Below, in pieces: positions 34,520 through 46,269 of a stretch of DNA of 64,000 nt (position 1 is its first letter; each line of letters starts with the position of its first letter). This DNA comes from Escarpia spicata (lineage: Eukaryota > Annelida > Polychaeta > Sabellida > Siboglinidae), in contig CAXEFP010000887.1 in the NCBI GenBank assembly GCA_963995525.1, positions 1,747,989 to 1,811,988 of the forward strand. Direction: 5' to 3'. Under the pieces are notes generated by a model. That model saw only the letters and a program-made list of their open reading frames with translations, made no database searches and was not told the origin of the DNA. Made by a program: the position numbers and the translations under genes.

Positions 34520-35945
34520 TCATGCCTTGTCATTATACACAATTCCATCACTCATATTAACAAGTGCAGCACATACATGTATTAATTTGTCAATGGATGC
34601 AAGGTTAGTTTCTTCTACTTCATCTCTCTGGGATTTTATTACGTTAATTGCTAATGGTCCCTGCAGAATGGTGAATCTATTTTTAACAGGCCAATCACAC
34701 GTTCAATGTGAATTCTGACAGTTGAGATATTGCGGGATACTTCTACATCTTTAGGAGACAGATGTTTTTTACCCTTTGTGAAACTCGGTATAAGTAATTC
34801 TGCTCCACAAGCTACAACAAATTCTTCTACCACAGTGAAGCCACGGTCAGCTAGTAATTGTGTGGTTGGTGATACTTAGAAGAAATAAAGTCTGATGCAC
34901 GCACCATTTCAACATCTGAAGCTCGGCCACCCCAGGCAGTAGACAGATAAGTGACAGCACCTAGTGGGCTACATACAATGAATACTTTAATAGTACTGTG
35001 TTTCTTATAGTTAGAATACACCTGTGCCCGTGCTTTAAGATTTTTTGGGCGATCAATAAAAATTTCGAAACAGTCCATAATACCAGTTAATCTGGGGAAA
35101 TGTAATTTAAACATTGCAGGTAGAGTATGCTTTAGTGTCTCCCTGTCTGGCCATCTTACCATGAAACCAATCTCGGCATATAGTACATCAATTGTTTTCC
35201 AGAAGCACCTAGATATGGTAGTGACATCCACACCAGCTTGATGGGAAATTAGTTCAAATGGAAGATTTAAACGTAGCTTTACCAGAGTAAGAAACAATTG
35301 CTCTGTAGGAGGAATGGCACATTTTGCAGAAGTATGAACAATCGTAGAAAGAAAGACACAGAGCTTTAGGAACACTTCCCAGGACAATCCTGTGTAAAAT
35401 TTACAACGTGCATCATTGTCCTTAATCACACTGGAATTCAACTGCGAAGCTAATAAAATGTCACGTTCCGCAATAATGTCACCCTTTTCACGACGCAAAT
35501 TGTCAATTTCATCGTATAACATTTTGTGTTCTCTCAACTGGTTTACGCAAACCAGATGCAGGTGTTGATGCCAACAGTGGTGTATCTGGGACTGGTGATG
35601 ATGGAACAGCAGAGGGATGAACAGGTGATGAGACATCAGCTGGTGGCACAGTCGTCTCGGCATAGATTGTGTCATCTAGCTCCTGAATTCCTGAAATCTC
35701 AAACTCGACATCTGACGTATCATCCTCTTCTTCTCTGAACAACTTTGCTCGCTTCGTTGCGCTGTTGAAACGTTCCAACCGTTTCTTTCCCTTTTCGAGG
35801 GAGCAGCTCTGCATATAGGCAAACTGACTGGGCACGTAGTCAGGATGTGTTGGCTGTGAGCTTGGTTGACCTAAAACAAATGTCAATTGCTTAACCAGTT
35901 GTCCTCCAGTCTTAATACTTCACGTTACAGGTGAACATGGCAGAT

Positions 35946-36202
35946 GCCCCTGCTAAAAATGTACTACAGTTTATTATGGTAAACCATGATACATCCATAG
36001 TAAATCACAGTAAATATGTTATTCAATGTAGTAAGCCATGGTAAAATAGGATATTCACCATAGTAAAATGAAGTATTCACTATAGTAAACCATAGTATAT
36101 ACTATGGTAAAACATTCCGCAAAACACTGTAGTTGATAGTATTTACTATAGTAAACTATAGTAAATTTACTCTAGTAAACCATAGTAATTTTTAGCAGGG
36201 GC
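35946..36202. mobile_element. 257-bp MITE in the transposase intron
   Basis: Starts gcccctgctaaaaat and ends with the mirror atttttagcaggggc. The interior consists of 'tagtaaaccatagtaaat' motifs that can pair with each other. It lies between the transposase exons (intron 35,871-36,758) and was presumably inserted there. No coding capacity. Confidence 0.85.
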
Positions 36203-36361
36203 TACAGTAGAGGGGTGGGTGACACTGATGGTTTAGCAGGGGCTACAGTAGAGGGGTGGGTGACACTGATGGTTTAGCAGGGGCTACAGTAGAGGGGTGG
36301 GTGACACTGATGGTTTAGCAGGGGCTACAGTAGAGGGGTGGGTGACACTGATGGTTTAGGT
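36188..36361. repeat. 41-bp tandem repeat growing from the MITE end, 4 copies
   Basis: The unit tttagcaggggctacagtag aggggtgggtgacactgatg g starts with the MITE's right terminus and is repeated four times with no visible differences. As at 8,639, the array begins exactly at the edge of a MITE. Confidence 0.92.
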
Positions 36362-36758
36362 GATGTAACATGCTGGCCACCAGGCCTCAAACCAACAGGA
36401 GTCCTTCAAATCTCTCTGTATCAATGTGTCAGGTAGATAAGCCTGGTCATTTGGTTAATGATGCATCTCTAATGGATGTAGGAGATTGATTAGGTGAACA
36501 ACACAGAGGGGGGGACACATGTTAGTAATTATAGATAGATAGGCCAGTCAGTACTACTAGACAGAGCCTGAGAATGGAGCTTTCTGACAGTGACACTGAC
36601 AGTTGGTGATATTTTACTTCCCCTGGTATAATTCTCGTTACACTTCTTCTAGTCAACCAACTTCACCATTTTGAAGATCAATCATATACAAATACACTTA
36701 ATCATACTGATATGACAAGTTTCCCAATACATACGTAATTATACAAAATTATACTAAC
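36362..36758 (-). other. Remainder of the transposase intron
   Basis: Non-repetitive sequence ending, on the minus strand, at the donor G|GTTAGT (36,758-36,753). No other feature seen. Confidence 0.5.
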
Positions 36759-37064
36759 CAGTAATGAAATGCTCCCCGCACAACACGGCATGTTTCGAAG
36801 GCTCCCACTTGCTGCCATCAATATTTTCCCGTTTCACGGCCTGTAACCACCGTTTCCTGCGCTCAACATCTCTGGGAAATACGTGTTATGATATTTTCTT
36901 TCCTGACTTCAAATTGTGGTTAGTGCAACCGAAAGCAACGCAATGTTTAGGCAATGATAGTACGCTCCGATCTCTACTCCGTGTATACTATCAATGGACT
37001 CGTTCACCTAGCATTCACCGAGCTCTTGTTGCTACGGTGCGCGCGCATTGCACACTGGGAGAAT

Positions 37065-37078
37065 GGCAAGTCGAGAAT
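37065..37078 (-). other. Right terminal inverted repeat and AT target duplication
   Basis: gcaagtcgaga ends at 37,076, the near mirror of the left terminus, followed by AT. The 110 bp between this end and the THAP exon is the presumed 5' leader of the transposase. Confidence 0.85.
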
Positions 37079-39115
37079 AAAAAGTAATGTTCACATTTTA
37101 ATATACCTGCTTATTTCACACTCTTATCCCTTGTCATTTAATAGCATTACTAATTTTGGTCAAACTAACACACCCTTACCGCGCCATCTGTTGACATCCC
37201 TAAACCCATCTAGACTATGACACTGTCCGGCTGTATTCTTTCGCGACTCGGGCGCCTGCTGTAGTGAGCGATATCAGGGAGGTTTTTACACAAACTAGTG
37301 TTTCTAGGCTTGTACGCTTTTAAAATTAAAATGTTGTTTATGACATACATACATTGCAGCAAAGTCGCATGTGTTCAGATACTGTGTTACAGAATTATCT
37401 GTGGAACGTCACCAAAAACAGTAACTTAAGAAATTGTGTGCTCTACCTAGGCTATCGAAAGGTCAACGATGTGTAGCGCCATCTGTAGGTAATATTGGCA
37501 CAGAGGCTACAGTAGTGTATGCCTAAACCGCTAGATGGCACTACTAATATTATACTTGTGATAATGTACCTAATTATGTACTGACCAACAATCCAGACAC
37601 AATTGACAGTGTGGCAAAGTTCATCTTGCATGGTTTAAGACAATTAGTTGGACGTTCCACTTAGTGTATGTTATCGAGGAAGGTGCGTTAGCATGATCTG
37701 TTCATAATTTGTATAGCAGAATGCTGAATAATTATCCATTTTGTGTGTGTTTGTGTGTGGCGCGCATCTGTGACTGTGTACACCTGTGGCTGTGTGTATG
37801 TGTGCATACGTGTGTATGTTTGTGTGCGTGCGTGCGTGCGTGCGTGCGTGTCCATGTGGTGTGACACTACGATCAATGTACCATCAAATCAAGTTATTTT
37901 TACTCAGTAACACCCAATAAGATTCAGCCATACATGTTAAGTTTCAGAAATGCCAATCCAGGAGATTTATATGTAAATCAGAGGGTCTCGAAAAATCGGG
38001 CATTTATGCGTAAATCAGTCTCAGAAAATCGGGCATTTATTCGTAAATCGGAGGATCTTGGAAAATCACGCATACGTAAATCGGATTAAAATATAAAAAA
38101 GTATACTTTCCATAGACATTAATAACCGTGTTTTAATAAAACGTTAAGTTTCAGAAATACCAATGCATGAGATTTATGCGTAAATTGTAAGGAATTGTAT
38201 ATAAATCTAAGTATTTCATGTTATGAAAATGGTCACAGATCAGCTTTATTTGCAAACGCATTGCACATGTGCTCTTAAATCAATAGAACATAACAGCATG
38301 TTAATATGTATTTAATGTGTTGCATTAAATAAATTATATGTGGACATAAAATAATTAAATAAACTATATGTGAACTAAAATGTTTGTGGCTTTATAGGGA
38401 TGGTAGAAAGAAGAAAAAGTTGACAAGTTTTATGTTCTAGGCATATGTTGATACATTAAATATATATATTGATGGTGCAAAGAACCTTACATATAGGCAG
38501 TAAATACATCTTCTTTTATTACAAATATTGTATTATATTACTACAAACAGATACAATATTCACAAGTATAAGAACCAGAACTTAGCATTGTATTTTCTCC
38601 AATGTTTGTTACCATGGCCTGGGTGACGGAGGCATGCGTAATGAATTTACTATTTGTGACCTTTGGCCTTGCTGGTGGAGCATTTGATGTTATAAAATAC
38701 ATCTTTTCATTTATAATGTGTTCCAGTTCTAACAGTTACAGATATACATGGATTAAATAAAACGTGTACATAGTGTAGATGGATCGACTGACATTATTTG
38801 AGTATAGATTTAAAAGCGTCCAACACTCACCCATGTTTCTATCGTGATCGTACTCAAGGAGTTGATGCTGATCAATTGTCCTCACTCGTAACTGTCGCTA
38901 CTACCTGAGGCCTACCTCATATTAAAAACAGCAATTCAGCAGAGGATTATAACAAATGAGAGACTAAATGGTTGAACATTGGGAAAGGAGTCAGACAAGG
39001 TTCTATCCTATCCCCAGCACTCTTCAACATCTTGGCCCAGAGGATATTGTAACCAGATAATTTTAGAAACATCTCATGGGTTGATTTTGTCGAACACCCC
39101 ATGAAAAAAGATTAA
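37077..39115 (+). repeat. Long dispersed repeat, copy A, right part
   Basis: Collinear with 43,619-45,770 (copy B) with scattered mismatches and small indels, and with 57,496-57,886 (copy C) over its first ~400 bp. Landmarks are cgcgccatctgttgacatcc, a (GT)n/(TGCG)n tract at 37,740-37,850, 'cgtaaatcgg' repeats near 38,000, and a LINE reverse-transcriptase scrap at the end. No gene seen. Confidence 0.9.
38934..39050 (+). pseudogene. LINE reverse-transcriptase fragment (VRQGSILSP motif)
   Basis: The frame gives ITNERLNG, then GKGVRQGSILSPALFNI, the conserved reverse-transcriptase segment before the active site. A stop codon and the short length show decay. The same ~115 bp recurs at 45,495-45,610, 45,605-45,715 and 48,150-48,270, so it has been spread with the surrounding repeats. 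Confidence 0.75.
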
Positions 39116-39344
39116 TATATTAATTTTGCATAAATTAAAAAATATTCTAACATTAACTTATGCAATGAAGTAATTTAGTGAAAAAAGGTAAATTATCTTA
39201 ATAAAAAAGTTTGTGGAGAATTTGTGAAAATGGCCAAACTGGTTTTCAGAAAAATCCACCTAAACCTGATAACCCTAAATTTTGTCCTGATCTAGTGACT
39301 AATTTTGAAACAATGTTGTTTTATATTGGTGCTTTCACAAAATA

Positions 39345-39872
39345 GCCAGTGACTACAGATAGTGACTACAGATAGTGACTACATATAGTGACTACATATA
39401 GTGACTAAAGATAGTGACTAGAGAGAATGACTACAGATAGTGACTACAGAGAGTGACTACAGATGGTGACTACAGAGAGTGACTACATATAGTGACTACA
39501 GATAGTGACTACAGATGGTGACTACAGAGAGTGACTACAGATGGCGACTACAGATAGAGACTACAGATGGTGACTACAGAGAGTTACTACAGATGGTGAC
39601 TGCAAAGAGTTACTACAGATAAAGACTACAGATGGTGACTACAGATGGTGACTACAGAGAGTGACTACAGATGGTGACTACAGAGAGTTACTACGAGATA
39701 GAGACTACAGTTAGTGACTACATATGGTGACTACAGAGAGTTACTAAAGATAGAAACTACAGTTAGTGACTACAGATGGTGACTACATATGGTGACTACA
39801 GAGAGTTACTACAGATAGAGACTACAGTTAGTGACTACAGATAGTGACTACAGAGAGTGACTACCCGGGTAG
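39345..39872. repeat. 13-bp tandem array (agtgactacagat)
   Basis: About 40 degenerate copies of agtgactacagat, with variants gagagtgactac, ggtgactac and agttactac. No coding capacity. Confidence 0.9.
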
Positions 39873-39995
39873 TGCCTATTTATGGCTACCAAGTGAAAGA
39901 TCTAATGCAGTAGTACATTCGACATTAATTGTACCAACATTTTTTACGCAGAAATAATCACACATCAAACCAAAATGCCATTTTCATAGGGACTC

Positions 39996-40757
39996 TTTAA
40001 GCAGGTAAAGGCAGATGCAGCCTAACTGTGCTTTGTCTATAAGACGCTGGAGTAGGCCTTTAAGCAGGTAAAGGCAGATGCAGCCTAACTGTGCTTTGTC
40101 TATAAGACGCTGGAGTAGGCCTTTAAGCAGGTAAAGGCAGATGCAGCCTAACTGTGCTTTGTCTATAAGACGCTGGAGTAGGCCTTTAAGCAGGTAAAGG
40201 CAGATGCAGCCTAACTGTACTTTGTCTATAAGACGCTGGAGTAGGCCTTTAAGCAGGTAAAGGCAGATGCAGCCTAACTGTGCTTTGTCTATAAGACGCT
40301 GGAGAAGGCCTTTAAGCAGGTAAAGGCAGATGCAGCCTAACTGTGCTTTGTCTATAAGACGCTGGAGTAGGCCTTTAAGCAGGTAAAGGCAGATGCAGCC
40401 TAACTGTGCTTTGTCTATAAGACGCTGGAGTAGGCCTTTAAGCAGGTAAAGGCAGATGCAGCCTAACTGTGCTTTGTCTATAAGTCACTGGAGTAGGCCT
40501 TTAAGCAGGTAAAGGCAGATGCAGCCTAACTGTGCTTTGTCTATAAGACGCTGGAGTAGGCCTTTAAGCAGGTAAAGGCAGATGCAGCCTAACTGTGCTT
40601 TGTCTATAAGACGCTGGAGTAGGCCTTTAAGCAGGTAAAGGCAGATGCAGCCTAACTGTGCTTTGTCTATAAGACACTGGAGTAGGCCTTTAAGCAGGTA
40701 AAGGCAGATGCAGCCTAACTGTGCTTTGTCTATAAGACACTGGAGTAGGCCTTTATG
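39996..40757. repeat. 63-bp tandem array, 12 copies
   Basis: The unit gcaggtaaaggcagatgcag cctaactgtgctttgtctat aagacgctggagtaggcctt taa repeats every 63 bp (40,001, 40,064 ...), almost without change. Since 63 is a multiple of three, a minus-strand frame stays open with the 21-residue period GLLQ.LIDKAQLGCICLYLLK for 91 residues. Nothing supports translation. Confidence 0.95.
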
Positions 40758-41980
40758 CATGATGAAATGAACAGTCCAAAAATGGTCTTTACCGGTGCAA
40801 ATGATGGGTGCACGCCATTGGATGGGTCTCTAGATAAAGCTATGCATGGGAGCCACTAAGTCTAAGTAAGACCAGGCTACAAACCTGCAGACTGGAACAC
40901 TTAGGCAGTGCGAGAACTTTCCTCCCTCCATGTGCACCCGTGTAATGGATCCTGAAACGAAAAGGTGAAAACTATCAATATAATAAATTACATTTGAATA
41001 GGGTCAAATTTAGATCAAATTAACCAGTCATGGTACCACACAACTATACTGTCAAACACCACTTTTCTGTCACCTTGGTAATAGAGCCACCTGGGAAATA
41101 AGGATACCTATGTAGGTGATAGTTTTGTTTGTCTGCATGAGGATTTTGCAGTAATGTGGTGTCCTCGTTAAATTGCATATTGTTGTTAGTTGTGAATTAA
41201 AGTAAAGACAATGTAAAGAAATTTTTTTTTATTGAAACTATTTGATGAGATTTACTACAAAATAATGAAAAGTACAATACAACTACAGGTACAATCACTG
41301 CACTTGATGTGTATAATGTAATACTTTTTAATATCACATGCACATAAAATGCAAAACAACAATAGAAACAAAAATTAGGAAGAAGTTGAAAAAATGTCAG
41401 GTATATATAAAAAACAAACAGATACTTTTATCAAGATTCTTTGCTACAAAAAAACAACACTAGTACACGTGATGTCAAATGTTAGTTGTAGTTTATATAT
41501 GCCTTGTATGTTTACAACTCACAAAATTAGTGACTAAACAATTATTTGTATTAACAACAATTTTTAATATCGCATGCCCATCAAATGTAAACAAATGAGA
41601 ACAAATTACTTAGAAAGATGTTTAGTTGAACAAATGTAATATGTACATATCAAATAAAAATAACTATTATGAATCATAATTGTTTTTTTAACAAAGAATC
41701 ATAATTTATGGTTCTTTGTTAAAAAAAAGTCAATGATTAGAAAATTCGAAAATGTTGTAGTTGATGCAATGCTTGGTATGTATGTTTACAACTCGCAAAT
41801 AATAGTGACTAGAATAGACAGGGTCATCGCCATGTGACTGAGAATTACATGGACAATCACTACATGCTAGATTGCTCAGGTTTACTCAGTTGTATGAAGA
41901 GTACCGGCTACAGACCGCAATATTTTTGTACGAATAGTCTTCGCATATTAATTTCAGTGTGGCTGAATGCTTCCCTCATA
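40758..41980. other. AT-rich sequence with a copied 200-bp segment
   Basis: 40,905-41,108 (from 'gtgcgagaactttc' to 'gggaaataaggatacc') recurs at 46,580-46,796 and 49,135-49,315, the 3' flanks of the LINE reverse-transcriptase scraps. The rest is AT-rich with two similar blocks ('tgtttacaactc.caaa...tagtgacta' at about 41,510 and 41,785). No gene found. Confidence 0.6.
41683..41727. repeat. Perfect 16-bp inverted repeat hairpin
   Basis: tttttttaacaaagaa and ttctttgttaaaaaaa flank a 13-base spacer. It could fold as a stem-loop, but its AT-rich stem and position give no known role. Confidence 0.75.
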
Positions 41981-42066
41981 AGTCGAGATGGTGTTCGAAT
42001 TAACAGGTATGCCAGGGATTAAAGTTTAAAGCGCTTCGAGCAATCCCGAGGACTGGATACTACACC
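41980..42066 (+). repeat. Short interspersed repeat, copy 1
   Basis: This ~85-bp stretch (cgagatggtgttcgaatt, 'ggtatgccagggattaaag', 'gaggactggatac') matches the reverse complement of 62,025-62,110. A SINE or other short dispersed element is likely; the family was not recognised. Confidence 0.65.
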
Positions 42067-42244
42067 ATATCAGTACAGGTGTATAATCATCATGCAAAGT
42101 GAAAATGTAATGTAAATTATTTGTGAAAATATAAACCAGTGATAAAAAAGAATCATTTAAAAATATGAAACATGGCATGAAAAGTATAACAGTCCTCATG
42201 ATACATAGAGAACTTAAACAAGTAAAATGCTGCTGTCAGTGTAT

Positions 42245-45200
42245 CAACAGATTGTTGTTGCAAAATGTGAAAAGGCTTTCAATACCATTACTTCATCACA
42301 AACTTGTGTTGTTGTACACAACAAGTGCCTGGTGTACATTGCAAGAACTCAGCTGGCTGCCACTGACTATCAGCAACACAAAGACAACGAAACCCTACCA
42401 CTGTAACAATGCTGGATAATTGATGTATTTTGTCATAGACACTGTTAAAAGTTAAAGTTGAATTGAATACAAATACTGTGTATTATTGACTTTTGATAAA
42501 TGTGTCATCACATATAAAATATAATGCATGTCAGAGCCATGCTAATTGTCACTTTGTCTCCGGCATAGGTAGATGCGGATGTACAGCAAAATGCCAGGAG
42601 GCTGGTATGCAGTACCATCGAAGACAGCGAACACATACAGTGATGTCATCGATATCCAAACCGATGTAGTTCACCGAAAGAATGCTCGACACTGTACCTG
42701 TCTCACGAGCTAGTCAGGCGTCACCATATTCGTATGTCGAGCTACCTGCATTCTTGGTTTTTAGTCAGTTAAGCTAACTGACTGACCTGGAAGCCAGTGT
42801 ACACCCCATCGGCACTGGGGAATCTGTCACAACACATGACACAATTGGGATCAGTCGGTGGACATGACAAACCATTAATATGCAGCATGCTGCATGGCTG
42901 TAGAATCTTGTCCGAGATCCTGGACAAATACAGCTGCCCAGTATGCCATATTAACTTGGAGAACTAGTGATACTAAGCACACTAGTCCAATCTCTTGTAA
43001 AGAGTATGTAGTATACGTACCTTCGTACAACCACTTTGGAATCTTCATCTTGATACACAAAAGCACGTGTATGTTGTTATTGTTTTCGAATGCATGGGAT
43101 GTCGATCTCGCGTAAAGCACGTGACCGAAATGGCGCAGAAGGTCGACAACGCAATTGGCTTTCGCCAGCTATACCCGGTGTAACGACAAATCTTGTTTTT
43201 TGATGATTAAAAAAACAAGTACGCATTTTTTATTAAACCGACTGTGCACACTAGTTAAACTATTCACACGTTACACATCTGGACCTAAAAGAGCCGGATT
43301 GGCAATGGGCAAACGAATTGTTTGAGGACCTTTAATGCTGACCATTACACCATAGAACCACATATCATGGAACACTACAAATATTGCCACGTTGTCAGTA
43401 TTCTTGAAGTACATATTTTTCACTGTGACATTATACATACCCACACATAGCAAGAACCTCCCATCTCCAATGTCCAGAAGTTATTTCAGACCGTCTTAAT
43501 TAGGTGCAGTACATACATTTGTCCCTGACGTACAAATCCACTGTTTTGTAGCTTAATTCATTGCAGTTGTGCATCTGGATAAATTTCTGACTGTGATTTT
43601 GTCACATGTTGATATTGTCTATAAAAAGTAATGTTCACATTTTAACATACCTGCTTATTTCACACCCCCTCATCCCTCGTCATTTAATAGCATTACTAAT
43701 TTTGGTCAAACTAACACACCCTTCCCGCGCCATCTGTTGACATCCCTAAACCCATCCATGACACTGTCCGGCTGTATTCCTTCGCGACTCATGCGCCTGC
43801 TGTAGTGAGCGATATCAGGGAGGTTTTTACACAAACTAGTGTTTCTAGGCTTGTTCGCTTTTAAAATTAAAATGTTGTTTATGACATACATACATTGCAG
43901 CAAAGTTGCATGTGTTCAGATACCGTGTTACAGAATTATCTGTGGAACGTCACAAAAAACAGTAACTTAAGAAATTGTGTCTTGCTCTACCTAGGCTATG
44001 CTCTGGACTATCGAAAGGTCAACGATGTGTAGCGCCATCTGTAGGTAATATTGGCCCAGAGGCTACAGTAGTGTATGACTAAACCGCTAGATGGCACTAC
44101 TAATATTATACTTGTGATAATGTACCTAATTATGTACTGACCAACAATCCAGACACAATTGACAGTGTGGCAAAGTTCATCTTGCATGGTTTAAGACAAT
44201 TAGTTGGACGTTCCACTTAGTGTATGTTATAGAGGAAGGTGCGTTAGCATGATTTGTTCATAATTTGCATAGCAGAATGCTGAATAATTATCCATTTTGT
44301 GTGTGTTTGTGTGTGTTTGTGTGTGGCGTGCATCTGTGACTGTGTACACCTGTGGCTGTGTGTATGTGTGCATACGTGTGTATGTTTGTGTGCGTGTGTG
44401 CGTGCGTGTCCATGTGGTGTGACACTACGATCAATGTACCATCAAATCAAGTTATTTTTACTCAGTAACACCCAATAAGATTCAGCCATACATGTTAAGT
44501 TTCAGAAATGCCAATCCAGGAGATTTATATGTAAATCAGAGGGTCTCGAAAAATCGGGCATTTATGCGTAAATCAGTCTCAGAAAATCGGGCATTGATAC
44601 GTAAATCGGAGGATCTTGGAAAATCACGCATTTATACGTAAATCGGATTAAAATATAACAAAAAAGTATGCTTTCCATAGACACTAATAACCATGTTTTA
44701 ATAAACGTTAAGTTTCAGAAATACCAATGCATGAGATTTATGCGTAAATTGTAGGGAATTGTATATAAATCTAAGTATTTCATGTTATGAAAATGGTCAC
44801 AGATCAGCTTTATTTGCAAACGCATTGCACATGTGCTCTTAAATCAATAGAACATAACAGCATGTTAATATGTATTTAATGTGTTACATTAAATCAATTA
44901 TATGTGGACATAAAATAATTAAATAAACTATATGTGAACTAAAATGTTTGTGGCTTTATAGGTATGGTAGAAAGAAGAAAAAGTTGACAAGTTTTATGTT
45001 CTAGGCATATGTTGATACATTAAATATATATATTGATGGTGCAAAGAACCTTACATATAGGCAGTAAATACATCTTCTTTTATTACAAATATTGTATTAT
45101 ATTATTACAAACAGATACAATATTCACATGTATAAGAACCAGAACTTAGCATTGTATTTTCTCCAATGTTTGTTACCATGGCCTGGGTGACGGAGGCATG

Positions 45201-45775
45201 CGTAATGAATTTACTATTTGTGACCTTCGGCCTTGCTGATGGAGCATTTCATGTTATAAAATACATATGTTCATTTATAATGTGTTCCAGTTCTAACAGT
45301 TACAGATATACATGGATTAAATAAAACGTGTACATAGTGTAGATGGATCGACTGACATTATTTGAGTATAGATTTAAAAGCGTCCAACACTCACCCATGT
45401 TTTTATCGTGATCGTACTCGAGCAGTTTATGCAGATCAATTGTCCTCACTCGTAACTGTCGCTACTACCTGAGGCCTACCTCATATTAAAAACAGCGATT
45501 CAGCAGAGGACTATAACAAACGAGAGACTAAATGGTTGAACATTGGGAAAGGAGTGAGACAAGGTTCTATCCCATCCCCAGCACTCGTCAACATCTTGGC
45601 CCAGAGGATTATAACAAATGAGAGACTCAATGGTTGAACATTGGGAAAGGGGTCTGACAAGGTTCTATCCTATCCCCAGCACTCTTCAACATCTTGGCCC
45701 AGAGGATATTGTAACCAGATAATTTTAGAAACATCTTATGAGTTGATTTTGTCGAACACCCCATGAAAAAACATG
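42245..45775 (+). repeat. Long dispersed repeat, copy B
   Basis: 42,245-43,010 matches 54,335-55,070, 43,010-43,620 matches 56,880-57,497, and 43,619-45,770 matches 37,077-39,115. Copy B therefore holds, uninterrupted, what copy A has on both sides of the transposon. Small frames shared by B and C (for example MRMYSKMPGG near 42,574) have no recognised domain and are broken in B. Confidence 0.9.
43340..43359 (-). repeat. Partial tRNA-Gln 5' half inside copy B
   Basis: accattacaccatagaacc corresponds to the first ~19 bases of the tRNA at 22,017 with one change. The T arm and B box are absent, so it is not a tRNA gene. An equivalent scrap lies at 57,208-57,227 in copy C. Confidence 0.65.
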
Positions 45776-46269
45776 CACGTGTCTGAAACTGATCTATGAA
45801 CTATCAATTCAAGTTATTTTTACTAAGTAACACCCAGTAACATTCAGCAGAACAAATTGCACTATTTGTTTCATCTGAAACAATAACCCTATCTAGCTGA
45901 CATGTGTGGCTTTAATCAACATGTTTGCCATTCCATTTGAAACTATATATCATCCAACACTCACCCATGTTTCTATCGTGATCGTACTCGAGGAGTTTAT
46001 GCTGATAAATTGTCCTCACTCGTAACTGTCGCCTCATGAGAGAAGTGGAGGTCGCTGGAACAACGTTCCTGTCAACTTCTCCACTGCCTGCAACATTGTC
46101 ACATTAAAATAATAACTAAAGTTGTCAAAATCTGGAGTTTGCAGACTAACTGAGGCCTACCTCATCTTAAAAACAACAATTCTGGACGTTTACAAACAAT
46201 GACTATGACGGAATCAGTCCTTATTCCAAAATATTTAGTTTGTATACAATCTGAGGCCTACCTCATATT

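Larger units (their letters stand above)
34520..36954 (-). pseudogene. THAP - DDE_Tnp_4 transposase of the ISL2EU-like element, inactivated
   Basis: Exon 1 (36,954-36,759) encodes a THAP domain: CVAFGC, HVFP, RRKRWLQAV, VLCGEHF (C2CH zinc ligands). Exon 2 starts at 35,870 (acceptor ttgttttag); the junction restores TGQPSSQPTHPDYVPS, typical after a THAP domain. An acidic linker and a coiled-coil-like part (LYDEIDNLRREKG) follow, then a helix-turn-helix (FELISHQAGVDVTTISRCFW) and the DDE core: MDCFEIFID (first Asp), LADRGF (second Asp), HIERVIGLLK (Glu), and a C-terminus ending at TGA (34,522-34,520). Lesions: TTG where the start codon should be, TAA at codon 23 (36,888-36,886), and frame breaks near 35,550, 34,880 and 34,690 (an A run short by one). 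An active copy would cut and join transposon ends; this one cannot. Confidence 0.92.
22628..37076. mobile_element. ISL2EU/Harbinger-related DNA transposon with nuclease and transposase genes
   Basis: Borders come from comparison with two empty sites: copies B and C read ...gatattgtctATAAAAAGTAATG, whereas here the left flank ends gtctAT and the right flank starts ATAAAAAGTAATG. The 14,449-bp insert has short imperfect inverted ends and an AT duplication. It carries convergent genes: SWIM-YqaJ-PHD on plus (22,838-34,117) and THAP-DDE_Tnp_4 on minus (34,520-36,954). From memory of the Repbase classification, ISL2EU elements use AT targets and encode a THAP/DDE transposase plus a YqaJ protein, so the assignment is strong. 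About 9.2 kb of its length is an internal array; without that it would be about 5.2 kb. Both genes are now disrupted. Confidence 0.9.

Noticed and set aside
37480..37560. Possible small foldback around two 'gccatct' motifs
   Set aside because: The motifs are in opposite orientation, but the neighbouring bases do not pair in a consistent order.
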